Source: Lysinibacillus composti (GTDB taxonomy: Bacteria; Bacillota; Bacilli; Bacillales_A; Planococcaceae). Taken from it: a stretch of DNA of 64,000 bases. Under the pieces are notes generated by a model. That model was not told the DNA's origin and searched no databases. It was given only the letters and a program-made list of their open reading frames with translations. Where the stretch lies: assembly GCF_016908465.1 (NCBI RefSeq), contig NZ_JAFBDY010000012.1, forward strand, positions 1 through 64,000. The letters run 5' to 3'. The translations under genes were made by a program, and so were the position numbers. Below, one piece after another: positions 1 to 9,170 of this stretch (the first letter of the stretch is position 1; every line of letters starts with the position of its first letter).

Positions 1-50
1 GATCAACTAACTCTATTTCAAAAACTATTACTTTTATTTTAAAAGAAAAA

Positions 51-92
51 AGACTGTAGGCAAACTCGAAATTTCGAGTTTGTCTACAGTCT
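51..92 (-). terminator. Terminator after dsdA
   Basis: An almost perfect stem with arms AGACTGTAGGCAAACTCG and CGAGTTTGTCTACAGTCT is followed, reading the minus strand, by TTTTTTC. It lies downstream of the D-serine dehydratase gene and fits an intrinsic terminator. The symmetric stem could also act on plus-strand transcripts. Confidence 0.75.
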
Positions 93-93
93 G

Positions 94-126
94 AAATGCT
101 CTTCTATATTATGAAGAGCATTTTTT
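94..126 (+). terminator. Terminator for plus-strand transcript entering the window
   Basis: AAATGCTCTTC and GAAGAGCATTT form an 11-bp stem with an 8-nt loop and a T-run on the plus strand. No plus-strand gene precedes it inside the window, so it would serve a gene lying left of position 1. Confidence 0.6.
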
Positions 127-174
127 AATGGAATCACTTCTAAGTAACGAATCCTTTTAGTTTACATAATATCA

Positions 175-1506
175 TTATTTGTTTCTATTTCTTTTTTGCA
201 AATATTCTTGACGTTGTTCAGTTGGGACCATGTCTCCCCCTGTTGACCAAACGATGTGTGTAGACTTAGTCATTTTTTCAACAAGATAAGTTGCTTCTAA
301 ATAGTCTTTACCCTCTTTTACCAATTGAATAGGTCCAAAAACACCTGCGTGTGCTGATGGCTCCATGAAGATATTCTCTTGTTCGTACATCCCTATTAAA
401 CTATCGAATAAGAAATCATCATCTACTGTATAACAGCCACTAATGATTGGGTCCATCATCTTTCCTACGAATTTTGAAGCACGTCCTACGGCAAGCCCAT
501 CTGCTTCAGTTACATTTGTTAATCCGATATCTGATACTGCAATTTGGTCGTGTAATCCTGTCATCATTCCTATTAACATACAAGGCGATTGCAATGGTTC
601 ACCAAAGAAAATGTGTACATGCTCTCCATAAATTGCTTTTAATCCATATGCAACACCACCAGGTCCACCACCGACACCACACGGTAAATATACAAACAAT
701 GGATGGTTTTCATCCACCTGAATATTTACTTCTTGTAGTTGTTTTTGAAGTCTTAATGCTGAAACAGCGTACCCAGAAAATAAGTCAACTGAATTCTCGT
801 CATCAATAAAATGACATGTTGGATCTAACTCCGCTTGCTTTCTACCTTCTTCTACCGCGAGGCTGTAATCTGATTCATATTCAATTACATGGACTCCCTT
901 ACTACGTAACATTTGCTTTTTCCAAGTTTTAGCATCATGTGACATATGTACGGTAACTTGAAAACCTAATTTTGCTCCCATAATACCTATACTTAGCCCT
1001 AAGTTACCCGTTGAACCAACTGCAATTTTAAATTGACTAAAAAATTCTTTAAAAAATGGATCCTGTAATTTTGCATAATCATCATGAATTGAAAGATAAC
1101 CATGTTGTATTGCTAAGTTTTCAGCATACTTTAATACCTCATAAATTCCACCTCGCGCCTTAATGGATCCTGAGATTGGAAGTGAATGGTCACATTTTAA
1201 TAAAAGCTTTCCAGGTAATTCAATTTCATACTTTGCTTCAATTTGCTTCTGCATAGAAACAATTTCTTTAATCGGCGATTCGATAATTCCTTCCTGTTGA
1301 GATGTTTGAGGAAATGCCACTTTTATATAAGAAGAAAATCGTTGAAGTCTTGTAGCCGCATCTTCTACCATATCAAAAGTAAACTCACCGTTATTCAATA
1401 GTTGATTTTGTTTATTCGGATTAATCCATAATACTGGTTCCCCTTTCCTCACATCACCAAGTAAAGGGAAATTTTTAACCAATTTATATATATTTACATT
1501 TTCCAT
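175..1506 (-). CDS. dsdA: D-serine dehydratase (D-serine ammonia-lyase)
   Basis: PLP enzyme that converts D-serine to pyruvate and ammonia in the cytoplasm. The 443-residue length is usual for DsdA. The motif SGSIKARGG near residue 115 carries the PLP-binding lysine, and GGGPGG near residue 278 is the phosphate-binding loop of the fold-type II family. The ATG overlaps the stop of the upstream yqxD gene as TGATG, with a good AAAGGAGG site inside the yqxD end, so the two are translationally coupled. Pyruvate release gives a way to use or detoxify D-serine. A stable terminator follows. The whole protein matches the family; substrate specificity is by homology. Confidence 0.93.
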   Translation of the reverse strand: MENVNIYKLVKNFPLLGDVRKGEPVLWINPNKQNQLLNNGEFTFDMVEDAATRLQRFSSYIKVAFPQTSQQEGIIESPIKEIVSMQKQIEAKYEIELPGKLLLKCDHSLPISGSIKARGGIYEVLKYAENLAIQHGYLSIHDDYAKLQDPFFKEFFSQFKIAVGSTGNLGLSIGIMGAKLGFQVTVHMSHDAKTWKKQMLRSKGVHVIEYESDYSLAVEEGRKQAELDPTCHFIDDENSVDLFSGYAVSALRLQKQLQEVNIQVDENHPLFVYLPCGVGGGPGGVAYGLKAIYGEHVHIFFGEPLQSPCMLIGMMTGLHDQIAVSDIGLTNVTEADGLAVGRASKFVGKMMDPIISGCYTVDDDFLFDSLIGMYEQENIFMEPSAHAGVFGPIQLVKEGKDYLEATYLVEKMTKSTHIVWSTGGDMVPTEQRQEYLQKRNRNK

Positions 1507-1970
1507 CAGCTTTTTGCCTCCTTTTTTGCAATTATTGCACGTTCACAAAGTGTTCGAAAATTTTTTTCGAACAAAATATTATTTTCCTCCGTGCGCTTTT
1601 TTGGACCTTTTGTTCTTCCACCAGCGCGTCTGAATTTTGCACTTTCATAACGAAATGTGAGCAACTGATCAATGTTGCCTGATGTCATTTCCCTTCCATT
1701 TTGATCGATTACATAAGCCCCTTTTGCTAAACACATTGCAGCTAACCCATAATCTTGTGTAATGACGATGTCAAACTTTGAAACCGTATTCACTAGCTTA
1801 AAATCAACGGAATCAGGACCTTTCGGCACCATAATTGTTATTGCATTTTCTCTCTCAATCCGATGTGATGTATCGCAGAATAAGATTGTATTAATCTCAT
1901 ATTGTGATGAAATAGATAGCGCCAAATCTATAACAGGACATGCATCTGCATCGATAAGTAATTGTAAAAT
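1506..1970 (-). CDS. yqxD: YaiI/YqxD family protein (DUF188), probable ATT start
   Basis: Conserved small protein of unknown function with a PIN-like fold. The first ATG-type start would be at 1925, but in-frame codons before it read [10 protein letters not shown], the conserved N-terminal signature of this family, so the true start lies upstream. An in-frame TGA stops the frame at 1979, and between it and the signature there is no ATG, GTG or TTG. An ATT at 1970 sits 6 nt after GGATGGTGA, giving 154 residues, the usual family length. The other family features are present ([15 protein letters not shown], a basic [13 protein letters not shown] stretch). A sequencing error or frameshift at the 5' end is the alternative. 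Confidence 0.85.
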   Translation of the reverse strand: MLQLLIDADACPVIDLALSISSQYEINTILFCDTSHRIERENAITIMVPKGPDSVDFKLVNTVSKFDIVITQDYGLAAMCLAKGAYVIDQNGREMTSGNIDQLLTFRYESAKFRRAGGRTKGPKKRTEENNILFEKNFRTLCERAIIAKKEAKS

Positions 1971-2142
1971 AAGTCTTCACCATCCAATCAATTTATTAGT
2001 GAAAAACAGGTTAAATGTTTTTTTAATATAGTAATAATTTCATTATATCTAATTGCGGTATTATTATCATCTAAAAACAAGATTGAATAGTTAGAAAAAT
2101 CTTAATAACATAAAAGCAACAAAACATTTGGAGGGTTACACA

Positions 2143-3516
2143 ATGACGTTAGAAGTATTAAGCAAAAAATCAGCAGCACAGCAGTACGTTGACTCAGTAT
2201 TTGAACAATTAAAACAAAAAAATTCACATCAAGTTGAATTCTTACAAGCCGCAGAAGAGATCTTTATTTCACTTGTACCAGTGTTTGAACAACATCCTGA
2301 ATATATTGAGCACAACATTCTTTCACGCATTGTCGAGCCAGATCGCATCATTTCATTCCGTGTAACATGGCAAGACGATCAAAATCAAGTTCATGTAAAC
2401 CGTGGTTACCGTGTTCAATTTAACAATGTAGTTGGACCATACAAAGGGGGACTTCGCTTCCACCCAACTGTTAATGAATCAATTATGAAATTTTTAGCAT
2501 TTGAACAAATCTTTAAAAATTCTTTAACTGGTCAACCTATTGGTGGCGGTAAAGGTGGTTCAGATTTCAATCCAAAAGGTAAATCTGATTCTGAAATTAT
2601 GCGTTTCTGCCAAGCCTTCATGACTGAATTATACCGTCATATTGGTCCAGATGTCGATGTTCCTGCAGGAGATATTGGTGTAGGTGGACGAGAAATTGGC
2701 TATTTATGGGGTCAATATAAACGAATTCGTGGTGCTTATGAAGCTGGCGTGCTTACAGGTAAACAACCAGGATATGGCGGTTCATTAGCTCGTAAAGAAG
2801 CTACTGGATACGGTTTAGTATATTTCGTTGAGCAAATGCTACTAGATGCAAACGAAACTTTCGAAGATAAAATCGTTGCTGTTTCTGGTTCAGGTAATGT
2901 TGCAATCTATGCGATTGAAAAAGCTCAACAATTTGGCGCTAAAGTAGTTACATGTTCAGATTCATCTGGCTATATTTACGATCCAACAGGTATTGATTTA
3001 GAAGTCCTAAAAGAAATCAAAGAAGTTAAAGGCGATCGTATCTCAACTTATGTAAACTATCGTCCGAATGCAGTCTATACTGAGGGATGCACTGGTGTTT
3101 GGTCAATTCCATGTGATATTGCCCTTCCTTGTGCAACACAAAATGAAATTAATGGAGATTCTGCTCGCACATTAATTTCTAACGGTGTTAAAGTAGTAGC
3201 TGAAGGTGCAAACATGCCATCAGATTTAGAAGCAATTAATGAATTCTTAAATAATGGTATTTTATTTGGCCCAGCAAAAGCAGCTAATGCAGGCGGTGTG
3301 GCTGTATCTGCCCTAGAGATGGCACAAAATTCTAGCCGTATTTCTTGGACATTTGATGAAGTAGATGGAAAATTACGTAACATTATGAAATCAATTTATT
3401 CTGAAAGTAAAGAAGCAGCTGAAAAGTACGGTTACGCAGGCAATTTAGTTGTGGGAGCTAATATTGCTGGTTTTGTTAAAGTAGCAAATGGTTTACTAAC
3501 TGAGGGTGTATATTAA
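2143..3516 (+). CDS. gdhA: NADP-type glutamate dehydrogenase
   Basis: Hexameric glutamate dehydrogenase that interconverts 2-oxoglutarate plus ammonia and glutamate. At 457 residues it has the length of the bacterial NADP-specific (GdhA) group. The catalytic-domain signatures GPYKGGLRFHP and IGGGKGGSDFNPKG are present, as is the nucleotide fold VSGSGNVAIYAIEKA. The start is the ATG at 2143, preceded by TTTGGAGGGT; an in-frame TTG 15 nt earlier lies inside this ribosome site and is not used. It is a single gene with its own strong terminator and a long AT-rich upstream region. NADP preference is inferred from family resemblance. Confidence 0.93.
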   Translation: MTLEVLSKKSAAQQYVDSVFEQLKQKNSHQVEFLQAAEEIFISLVPVFEQHPEYIEHNILSRIVEPDRIISFRVTWQDDQNQVHVNRGYRVQFNNVVGPYKGGLRFHPTVNESIMKFLAFEQIFKNSLTGQPIGGGKGGSDFNPKGKSDSEIMRFCQAFMTELYRHIGPDVDVPAGDIGVGGREIGYLWGQYKRIRGAYEAGVLTGKQPGYGGSLARKEATGYGLVYFVEQMLLDANETFEDKIVAVSGSGNVAIYAIEKAQQFGAKVVTCSDSSGYIYDPTGIDLEVLKEIKEVKGDRISTYVNYRPNAVYTEGCTGVWSIPCDIALPCATQNEINGDSARTLISNGVKVVAEGANMPSDLEAINEFLNNGILFGPAKAANAGGVAVSALEMAQNSSRISWTFDEVDGKLRNIMKSIYSESKEAAEKYGYAGNLVVGANIAGFVKVANGLLTEGVY

Positions 3517-3536
3517 TATATAGTTTGTATTAAGTT

Positions 3537-3599
3537 GAAGTACATTTTACCTATAGCATCTTAAAGGGGGATGCTTAGGTGAAATGTACTTCTTTTTTT
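3537..3599 (+). terminator. Terminator after gdhA
   Basis: A long stem is formed by 3537-3560 (GAAGTACATTTTACCTA then TAGCATC) and 3570-3592 (GATGCTTAGG then TGAAATGTACTTC), with TTTTTTT directly after. It lies 20 nt downstream of the gdhA stop and is a classic intrinsic terminator. Confidence 0.9.
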
Positions 3600-3713
3600 G
3601 TAGCACATTTACTTGTTGAAGTTCCGTTGTTTGTTTCTAGGTAACTTATCATATTTTTTATTATAAATGTCTTACGCCCAAACATGCTTCATAAATTACC
3701 ATGAGGTGATGAC

Positions 3714-4364
3714 ATGAATAAGCTGGAACATCCAGTATATGATGAAAAACTGAATCCCCTTTTAAGCATTTGGACACAGCCTAAAAAAACAATTAGTTAT
3801 GTGATTAAACACAAGAGTATATCTTATGTAATTTTATTATTAAGTATTTGTACGATTGGTAGCATATGTACTAGTTTAATTGACAGTGAACTATACCCAC
3901 ATATCCCTATATGGGGAATAATTGCTTTACTTCTCATACTTTCTCCTATTGTTGGAATTCTTACAAACACAATTTACACCTTTATTTTTATGTTATTTGG
4001 TAGGCTTTTTAATGGAATTGCAACCTTTACCGATCTTTTTAAAGCCCTTTCTCTTGTCTATATCCCATACGTAATATTAATCCCCTTTTATTTAATATGG
4101 ATGATTGTTGATTCAAAAAGCTTGTTTTATCCTGATTTTGCTGATTCAATCGCCTTCCCTCTTTTTGTACTATTCCTTACCTTTATTGTATTTATTTGGT
4201 CTTTTGTTCTATCCGTTATTGCAGTTGCTGTAACACATAACATTTCTTACTGGAAAGCAATCCTCGCCATTTTACTCCCTACTATCCTATTATCTATTTT
4301 AATGTTCATTATCATATTTATGTTTATTTTAATTATTATTATCATGGGGGTTTCATTTGCCTAA
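3714..4364 (+). CDS. Yip1-family integral membrane protein
   Basis: Hydrophobic 216-residue protein with about five predicted membrane segments: roughly residues 35-55, 64-90, 105-128, 145-170 and 180-214. The N-terminal pattern NPLLSIWTQPKKTI followed by membrane helices is typical of bacterial Yip1-domain proteins, whose function is unknown. The ATG follows a GAGGTGA ribosome site by 5 nt. It stands alone between two terminators. Family assignment rests on the N-terminal motif and topology only. Confidence 0.7.
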   Translation: MNKLEHPVYDEKLNPLLSIWTQPKKTISYVIKHKSISYVILLLSICTIGSICTSLIDSELYPHIPIWGIIALLLILSPIVGILTNTIYTFIFMLFGRLFNGIATFTDLFKALSLVYIPYVILIPFYLIWMIVDSKSLFYPDFADSIAFPLFVLFLTFIVFIWSFVLSVIAVAVTHNISYWKAILAILLPTILLSILMFIIIFMFILIIIIMGVSFA

Positions 4365-4396
4365 CTATTCCCATCTAACTCGAAGTTGTTTTATAA

Positions 4397-4456
4397 AAGG
4401 TCCTGCTATTTCTTTGTCATTCCGATTAAAACGAAGCTGGCAGGGCTTTTTGATTT
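4397..4456 (+). terminator. Probable terminator after the Yip1 gene
   Basis: AAAGGTCCTGC and GCAGGGCTTTTT pair across a long loop, ending in a T-run. It lies about 30 nt past the stop of the membrane-protein gene. The loop is large, so confidence is moderate. Confidence 0.5.
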
Positions 4457-4508
4457 CATTTATTAAAAAGTGTTCAATATTGTCCAACTATTCTAAATTT
4501 CAAAAATA

Positions 4509-4517
4509 TGGTACAAT
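4509..4517 (+). promoter_or_regulatory. Candidate extended -10 promoter for pepF
   Basis: TGGTACAAT combines a TGn extension with a near-consensus -10 hexamer, about 120 nt before the pepF start. No convincing -35 is found at normal spacing, which is acceptable for extended -10 promoters. Confidence 0.4.
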
Positions 4518-4577
4518 TTATCTTCATTAAGTCGGATTTTAAGATGAATTAATTCTGCTTCTAAAATACAAAATCCG

Positions 4578-4607
4578 GACGCAATTACGCGAAGTCGCAA
4601 TTGATTT
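4578..4607. repeat. Dispersed 30-bp intergenic repeat, copy 1
   Basis: This 30-base stretch beginning GACGCAATTACGCGAAGTCG is nearly identical (27 of 30) to 38333-38362 downstream of asnS. It contains the imperfect inverted pair GCAATT/AATTGC. It sits in the pepF leader. Confidence 0.6.
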
Positions 4608-4636
4608 AACATATTGTAATAAAAGGAGGAATACCT

Positions 4637-6439
4637 ATGACAAATGTTGTACGTAGTGAAGTAAACATTAAAGAAACTTGGGATTTGACGCATCTCTTTC
4701 CATCAGACATTGCGTTTGAAGAAGCATTAAACAATGCTATTCACGATGCAACTACTATTGAACAATCATATAAAGGAACTATTAAAAACGCATCACAAGT
4801 GATCAAAGTTTTACAGGCTTATGAACAATTACTTAATAAATTAGATCCTATAGGAAACTACAGTAGTCTTGCATTAAGCGTAGATCAAACAGATGAAGTA
4901 GCACAAATGCGCGCTTCAAAAGTAGGTCAAACTTACTCAAAAATTAACGCTCAGCTTTCATTTATTAAAAGTGAATGTATAGAGCTTAATGAAACTGTTT
5001 TGATAAAAGCAAAAGAGCAAGCCCCTCAGTACACAATATTCATTAATAAATTAATTCGTCAAAAACCATACCAACTACATCCTGAAGCTGAAAAAGCTCT
5101 TGCTGCTTTTGGTACCACTTTCGAAGCACCATACGAATTATATAACACTACAAAATTAGTTGATCTAGAGTTTCCAAATTTCGATGCAGAAGATAAAAGT
5201 TATCCTTTAAGTTACAACTTATTCGAGGGAGATTGGGAAGTTGAAAATAATACTTCTATTCGCCGCGCTGCGTTTGATGCGTTTTCGAAAAAATTACGAG
5301 AATATCAACATACAACTGCAAAAACCTATGATACTCATTTAAAAATCGAAAAAACAGAGGCAGATTTAAGAGGATATGAGTCAGTTTTCGATTTCCTATT
5401 GTTTAAACAAGATGTTGACCGAAATCTATATAACCGTCAGATTGATTTGATTACTACAGAATTAGCTCCACATATGCAACGTTATGCGAAACTTTTACAA
5501 AAAGTCCATGGCCTTGATCAGATGACTTTTGCTGATTTAAAAATTTCATTAGACCCATCCTATGAACCTAAAATTACGATTGAAGAATCTCGCAAATATA
5601 TGAAAGACGGATTATCCATTATGGGTGAGGATTATCGCAGAATGTTAGATTTAGCATTTGATGAACGATGGATTGACTTTGCACAAAATAAAGGGAAATC
5701 TACTGGTGCATTTTGTGCCGCGCCCTATGGAGCACACCCGTATGTTTTAATCTCATGGACTAGTCGTATGAATGAGGTATTTGTGTTAGCACACGAGTTA
5801 GGACATGCTGGTCATTTTTATTTAGCTAATGCGAAACAAAATATATTTAATGCTGAACCTTCTCTATATTTTATTGAAGCTCCATCAACGATGAATGAAA
5901 TGTTAATGGCGAATTACTTATTAGCTAATTCTAGCGATGCACGTTTTAAACGTTGGGTTATCTCAACCATTATCTCTCGCACATATTATCATAATTTTGT
6001 TACCCATTTACTAGAAGCAGCATATCAACGTAAAGTCTATGAGCTTATAGATGAAGGTGGTAGTGTGAGTGCTAGTATTCTTAATAATATTAAAAGAAAA
6101 GTATTAGAGGACTTCTGGGGTGATGTTGTCGAAATTAACGAAGGTGCAGAACTAACTTGGATGCGTCAGCCTCATTACTATATGGGATTATATCCGTATA
6201 CTTATTCAGCAGGTCTAACAATTGCAACACAAGTTTCTCAAAGAATCCTTCATGAAGGTGATGTCGCTGTTCAGGATTGGCTACAAGTATTAAATGCAGG
6301 TGGTACAAAATCACCTGTTGAACTTGCCAAGATGGCTGGTGTTGATATAACAACAGAGAAGCCATTACGTGATACAATCACTTACATTGGATTGTTAATT
6401 GATCAACTAGAACGATTAACAGAAGAGATTGAAAAATAA
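4637..6439 (+). CDS. pepF: Oligoendopeptidase F, M3 family
   Basis: Cytoplasmic zinc metallopeptidase that cleaves short oligopeptides. At 600 residues it has the usual PepF length. The gluzincin motif HELGH is at residues 386-390 in LAHELGHAGH, and the third zinc ligand is the glutamate in EAPSTMNE about 25 residues later. The N-terminal domain has the family opening TWDLTHLFPSD. The ATG at 4637 follows AAAAGGAGGAAT at good spacing. The gene is monocistronic, with a candidate extended -10 promoter upstream and a hairpin after the stop. Family and catalytic residues are clear; the natural substrate is unknown. Confidence 0.93.
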   Translation: MTNVVRSEVNIKETWDLTHLFPSDIAFEEALNNAIHDATTIEQSYKGTIKNASQVIKVLQAYEQLLNKLDPIGNYSSLALSVDQTDEVAQMRASKVGQTYSKINAQLSFIKSECIELNETVLIKAKEQAPQYTIFINKLIRQKPYQLHPEAEKALAAFGTTFEAPYELYNTTKLVDLEFPNFDAEDKSYPLSYNLFEGDWEVENNTSIRRAAFDAFSKKLREYQHTTAKTYDTHLKIEKTEADLRGYESVFDFLLFKQDVDRNLYNRQIDLITTELAPHMQRYAKLLQKVHGLDQMTFADLKISLDPSYEPKITIEESRKYMKDGLSIMGEDYRRMLDLAFDERWIDFAQNKGKSTGAFCAAPYGAHPYVLISWTSRMNEVFVLAHELGHAGHFYLANAKQNIFNAEPSLYFIEAPSTMNEMLMANYLLANSSDARFKRWVISTIISRTYYHNFVTHLLEAAYQRKVYELIDEGGSVSASILNNIKRKVLEDFWGDVVEINEGAELTWMRQPHYYMGLYPYTYSAGLTIATQVSQRILHEGDVAVQDWLQVLNAGGTKSPVELAKMAGVDITTEKPLRDTITYIGLLIDQLERLTEEIEK

Positions 6440-6448
6440 TTAGGAGGC

Positions 6449-6484
6449 ATCTTGAAGGTCGGTCATGTGCCACGCCTTCAAGAT
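6449..6484. terminator. Hairpin between convergent pepF and malic enzyme genes
   Basis: ATCTTGAAGG and CCTTCAAGAT form a perfect 10-bp stem around a 16-nt loop. It lies between two convergent genes, so it may serve both directions; the T-runs on either side are weak. Confidence 0.6.
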
Positions 6485-6516
6485 CCCTATTTATTTATAA
6501 ATATTTATAGTTTATT

Positions 6517-7713
6517 CTATTTGTTTAATTGTTGCTGATATAGAGTAGAAACACCAGTATTAATGGCAGCGTCACCTACTGCTTTAGCCACAACATTCGC
6601 TACACGTTCATCCAATGATTTAGGGATAATAAAATCTTCGCTTAATTCCTCATCTGATACTAATGATGCAATGGCTCTCACTGCAGCAATTTTCATTTCT
6701 TCATTAATATCAGTTGCTCTTACATCTAATGCACCTCTAAAAATACCAGGAAATGCAAGCATATTATTAACTTGGTTTGGATAATCTGAACGGCCTGTCC
6801 CCATGATTCGTACACCCCATGCTAGCGCATTTTCATAAGTAATTTCAGGATTTGGATTTGCCATTGCAAATACAATTGGATCAGCATTCATCGATTTAAT
6901 ATGCTCTTCAGTTAATAAATTTGCTACTGAAACTCCGATAAATACATCTGCACCAACTAACGCCTCATCAAGACTTCCACGTAAATTCTGTGGATTTGTA
7001 TGTTTTGCTATCTTGTCTTTCATTGGGTTCATGCCATTTTCTCGACCTTCATAAATAATGCCAGTTGAATCACACATAATCATATTCTTATACCCAAGTT
7101 GTAATAATAAACGCAAAATAGCAATACCAGCTGCTCCTGCACCATTAATCACAATTTTTAAATTTCCTTGTTCTTTTTTTACGATTTTTAGTGCATTTAT
7201 TAACCCCGCTGCTACTACAATTGCAGTTCCGTGTTGGTCATCGTGAAATACAGGAATATTAGCTTCTTCACGTAATCTCGATTCAATTTCGAAACATCTT
7301 GGTGCTGAAATATCCTCTAAATTAATGGCACCAAAAGTAGGAGAAATCGCTTTAACAATACGCACAATTTCATCCACATCTTTCGTATCTAAGCAGATTG
7401 GAACTGCATCTACATTACTAAACTTTTTGAGTAGTAATGCCTTTCCTTCCATTACAGGTAGTGCTGCTTCTGGACCGATATCCCCTAAACCTAATACTGC
7501 TGTACCGTCTGTTACGACCCCAACTAAATTTCCTTTGATTGTATAGTCATAAACTTTGGTTGGATCTTTTGCTATTTCAACACAAGGGGCTGCAACACCA
7601 GGAGAATATGCCAAACTTAAATCGTGCGTATTATCAATTGGAACTTTCGGGCTTATCTCCATTTTCCCATTATTTTGTTTATGCATTTCTAATGATTTTT
7701 TATTCAAGTCCAC
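6517..7713 (-). CDS. ytsJ: NAD(P)-dependent malic enzyme (YtsJ-like)
   Basis: Oxidatively decarboxylates malate to pyruvate. It is very similar throughout to the short (about 400-residue) bacterial malic enzymes such as B. subtilis YtsJ: DLSLAYSPGVAAPC at the N-terminus, VVTDGTAVLGLGDIGPEA, HDDQHGTAIV for metal binding, and NGAGAAGIA for the nucleotide fold. GTG at 7713 is the better start because AAAGGG lies 6 nt before it; the earlier in-frame GTG at 7722 touches the same ribosome site. Cofactor choice is not fixed by the sequence. A good promoter lies just upstream. Confidence 0.92.
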   Translation of the reverse strand: MDLNKKSLEMHKQNNGKMEISPKVPIDNTHDLSLAYSPGVAAPCVEIAKDPTKVYDYTIKGNLVGVVTDGTAVLGLGDIGPEAALPVMEGKALLLKKFSNVDAVPICLDTKDVDEIVRIVKAISPTFGAINLEDISAPRCFEIESRLREEANIPVFHDDQHGTAIVVAAGLINALKIVKKEQGNLKIVINGAGAAGIAILRLLLQLGYKNMIMCDSTGIIYEGRENGMNPMKDKIAKHTNPQNLRGSLDEALVGADVFIGVSVANLLTEEHIKSMNADPIVFAMANPNPEITYENALAWGVRIMGTGRSDYPNQVNNMLAFPGIFRGALDVRATDINEEMKIAAVRAIASLVSDEELSEDFIIPKSLDERVANVVAKAVGDAAINTGVSTLYQQQLNK

Positions 7714-7755
7714 ACGCGCCACCCTTTCAACAACAATAGTTTTCTATAGTTTTGT

Positions 7756-7784
7756 ATGATATTTCTTTATTAACTTAAAGTCAA
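7756..7784 (-). promoter_or_regulatory. Promoter of the malic enzyme gene
   Basis: On the minus strand TTGACT (7784-7779), a 17-nt spacer and TATCAT (7761-7756) form a good housekeeping sigma-A promoter. Transcription would begin near 7749, about 36 nt before the GTG start. Confidence 0.7.
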
Positions 7785-8122
7785 TTCAATTTGCGTAAAA
7801 TTTACGTTTATATTTTAGTATTTCTTCGTTTAAACAATAAATTCATCTATTGTGTGATTTTTCACAAAATAACAACCGCAGAATTGTACAAAAAAATTAT
7901 TATATCAAAAAAAACACAGGGAAACGCTTCCATTTTATGAACCCTTGTATAAGTACTAAGAATATGTGAATAAATACACGTTTTACTTTCTTATTCTATA
8001 TATGAAAATATTCACAAACTTTTTTTGTTTTTCAGATGAATTACGATTCAGTTTGTCACAAAATGTTCATAATTAATTGATTTAATTTTTTATATCCCCT
8101 TCTGATTTACTAAAATGTTGTT
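7785..8122. other. AT-rich intergenic region between divergent genes
   Basis: Non-coding stretch between the malic enzyme and prpE promoters. It is very AT-rich. The only distinct site I see is GGGAAACGCTTCCA at 7919-7932, which matches 12 of 14 positions of the CcpA cre consensus and is a weak candidate. No small ORF with a ribosome site was found. Confidence 0.5.
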
Positions 8123-8151
8123 TTGAATTTTACATTTTTTGTCCATATTAT
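8123..8151 (+). promoter_or_regulatory. Promoter of prpE-like gene
   Basis: TTGAAT (8123-8128), a 17-nt spacer and TATTAT (8146-8151) form a sigma-A-like promoter. The predicted start near 8158 is about 27 nt before the GTG start codon. Confidence 0.6.
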
Positions 8152-8184
8152 AAAGAAGATTTTCTCTATGGAAGGGGAATATAT

Positions 8185-8985
8185 GTGGATTTAAAACCTC
8201 AATTTTATATTGAACTAAAAAAAGGAATCGATTTCATTGGTGATATTCATGCTTGTTTTGATGAATTTATCACTTTACTGAACTTACTTGGATATGTTCA
8301 AAACAAAGATGGCCTTTACGTTCATCCGGAAGGAAGAAAATTTATGTCTGTTGGTGATGTCATGAGTAGAGGACCAGAGTCTTTAAAAACAATGATCTTC
8401 TTTCAACAACACGTTGAACAAAAATTAGCTTATATGACTGATAGTAATCATGGTTGGAAAATCGCACGCTGGCTTGATGGGAGAAAAGTGATACTAAAGC
8501 ATGGCGATGAAAAAGTAGAAGAGGAATTTATTGAATATGAAAAACAGAATGGAAGCGACAGAACGAATCGATTAAAGAAGAAATTAAAACACCTACTTTT
8601 AAACGCGCCATCACACTACGTTATCGTAAATGATGGGAAACAGGTGGCTGTTTGTACCCATGCAGGTATTAAGGATGATTTCATCGGGAGAGAGTCTTCT
8701 GGCATTAAAAACTTTTGTCGCTATGGAGATGTTTCCGGTGTTGATGAAAACGGAAAACCAATTCGTAAAGATTGGTTTCAAAATCGCCAGGGGGATTTAT
8801 TAATAATTTGGGGGCATGATCCAAAACCAGAGCCTTTAATAGTTAATCAATCAATAAATATTGACCAAGGTGCTGTGTTTGGTGGTAAATTGACTGCTTA
8901 CCGCTATCCAGAAGGAGAATTTGTGTTTGTAAAAGCGAACAAGGATTACTCGAACTCCCCGCATAACCCGATTTTGTCGAAATAA
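8185..8985 (+). CDS. PrpE-like metallophosphoesterase with altered active-site motif
   Basis: Calcineurin-type phosphoesterase related to B. subtilis PrpE, a symmetrical Ap4A hydrolase/phosphatase. Alignable blocks run the whole length: GDIHACFDE near residue 18, GDVMSRGPES near 57, SNHGW near 86, CTHAGI near 154, YGDVSG near 174, WGHDPKPEP near 207 and NIDQGAVFGG near 221. The second motif normally reads GDxxDRGP; here the DRG aspartate is serine, and GNH is SNH. Metal-binding residues of the first motif, the asparagine-histidine pair and the late histidines remain. GTG at 8185 follows GGAAGGGG at 7-nt spacing. Activity may be altered; substrate is inferred. Confidence 0.8.
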   Translation: MDLKPQFYIELKKGIDFIGDIHACFDEFITLLNLLGYVQNKDGLYVHPEGRKFMSVGDVMSRGPESLKTMIFFQQHVEQKLAYMTDSNHGWKIARWLDGRKVILKHGDEKVEEEFIEYEKQNGSDRTNRLKKKLKHLLLNAPSHYVIVNDGKQVAVCTHAGIKDDFIGRESSGIKNFCRYGDVSGVDENGKPIRKDWFQNRQGDLLIIWGHDPKPEPLIVNQSINIDQGAVFGGKLTAYRYPEGEFVFVKANKDYSNSPHNPILSK

Positions 8986-9102
8986 TAAACATCTTCATTA
9001 GAAATCATATAGTTTAAAGATGCAAAAAATATTGAGTAGTAAACAGCACAGTCTAATTTGTGAATAAAATTATCCCAACAGCGAAACAGCAATTTAATTT
9101 AG

Positions 9103-9146
9103 TAAAAAAGCTTCCAAAATGCGAAATTTCCACATTCCGAAAGCTT
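9103..9146 (-). terminator. Terminator after the stalk-domain protein gene
   Basis: On the minus strand a stem closed by AAGCTT at both ends, with AATGTG/CGCATT pairing inside, is followed by TTTTTAC. It lies 25 nt after the stop of the 9171-10070 gene. Confidence 0.7.
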
Positions 9147-9170
9147 ACTTAAGGTTGGTAGCCCAGTATA

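Noticed and set aside
2128-2142. TTG at 2128 as the gdhA start
   Set aside because: It lies within the GGAGG ribosome site of the ATG at 2143, which gives the family N-terminus.
7919-7932. Cre site GGGAAACGCTTCCA upstream of malic enzyme and prpE
   Set aside because: Two mismatches at conserved positions and no clear overlap with either promoter; mentioned only as weak.
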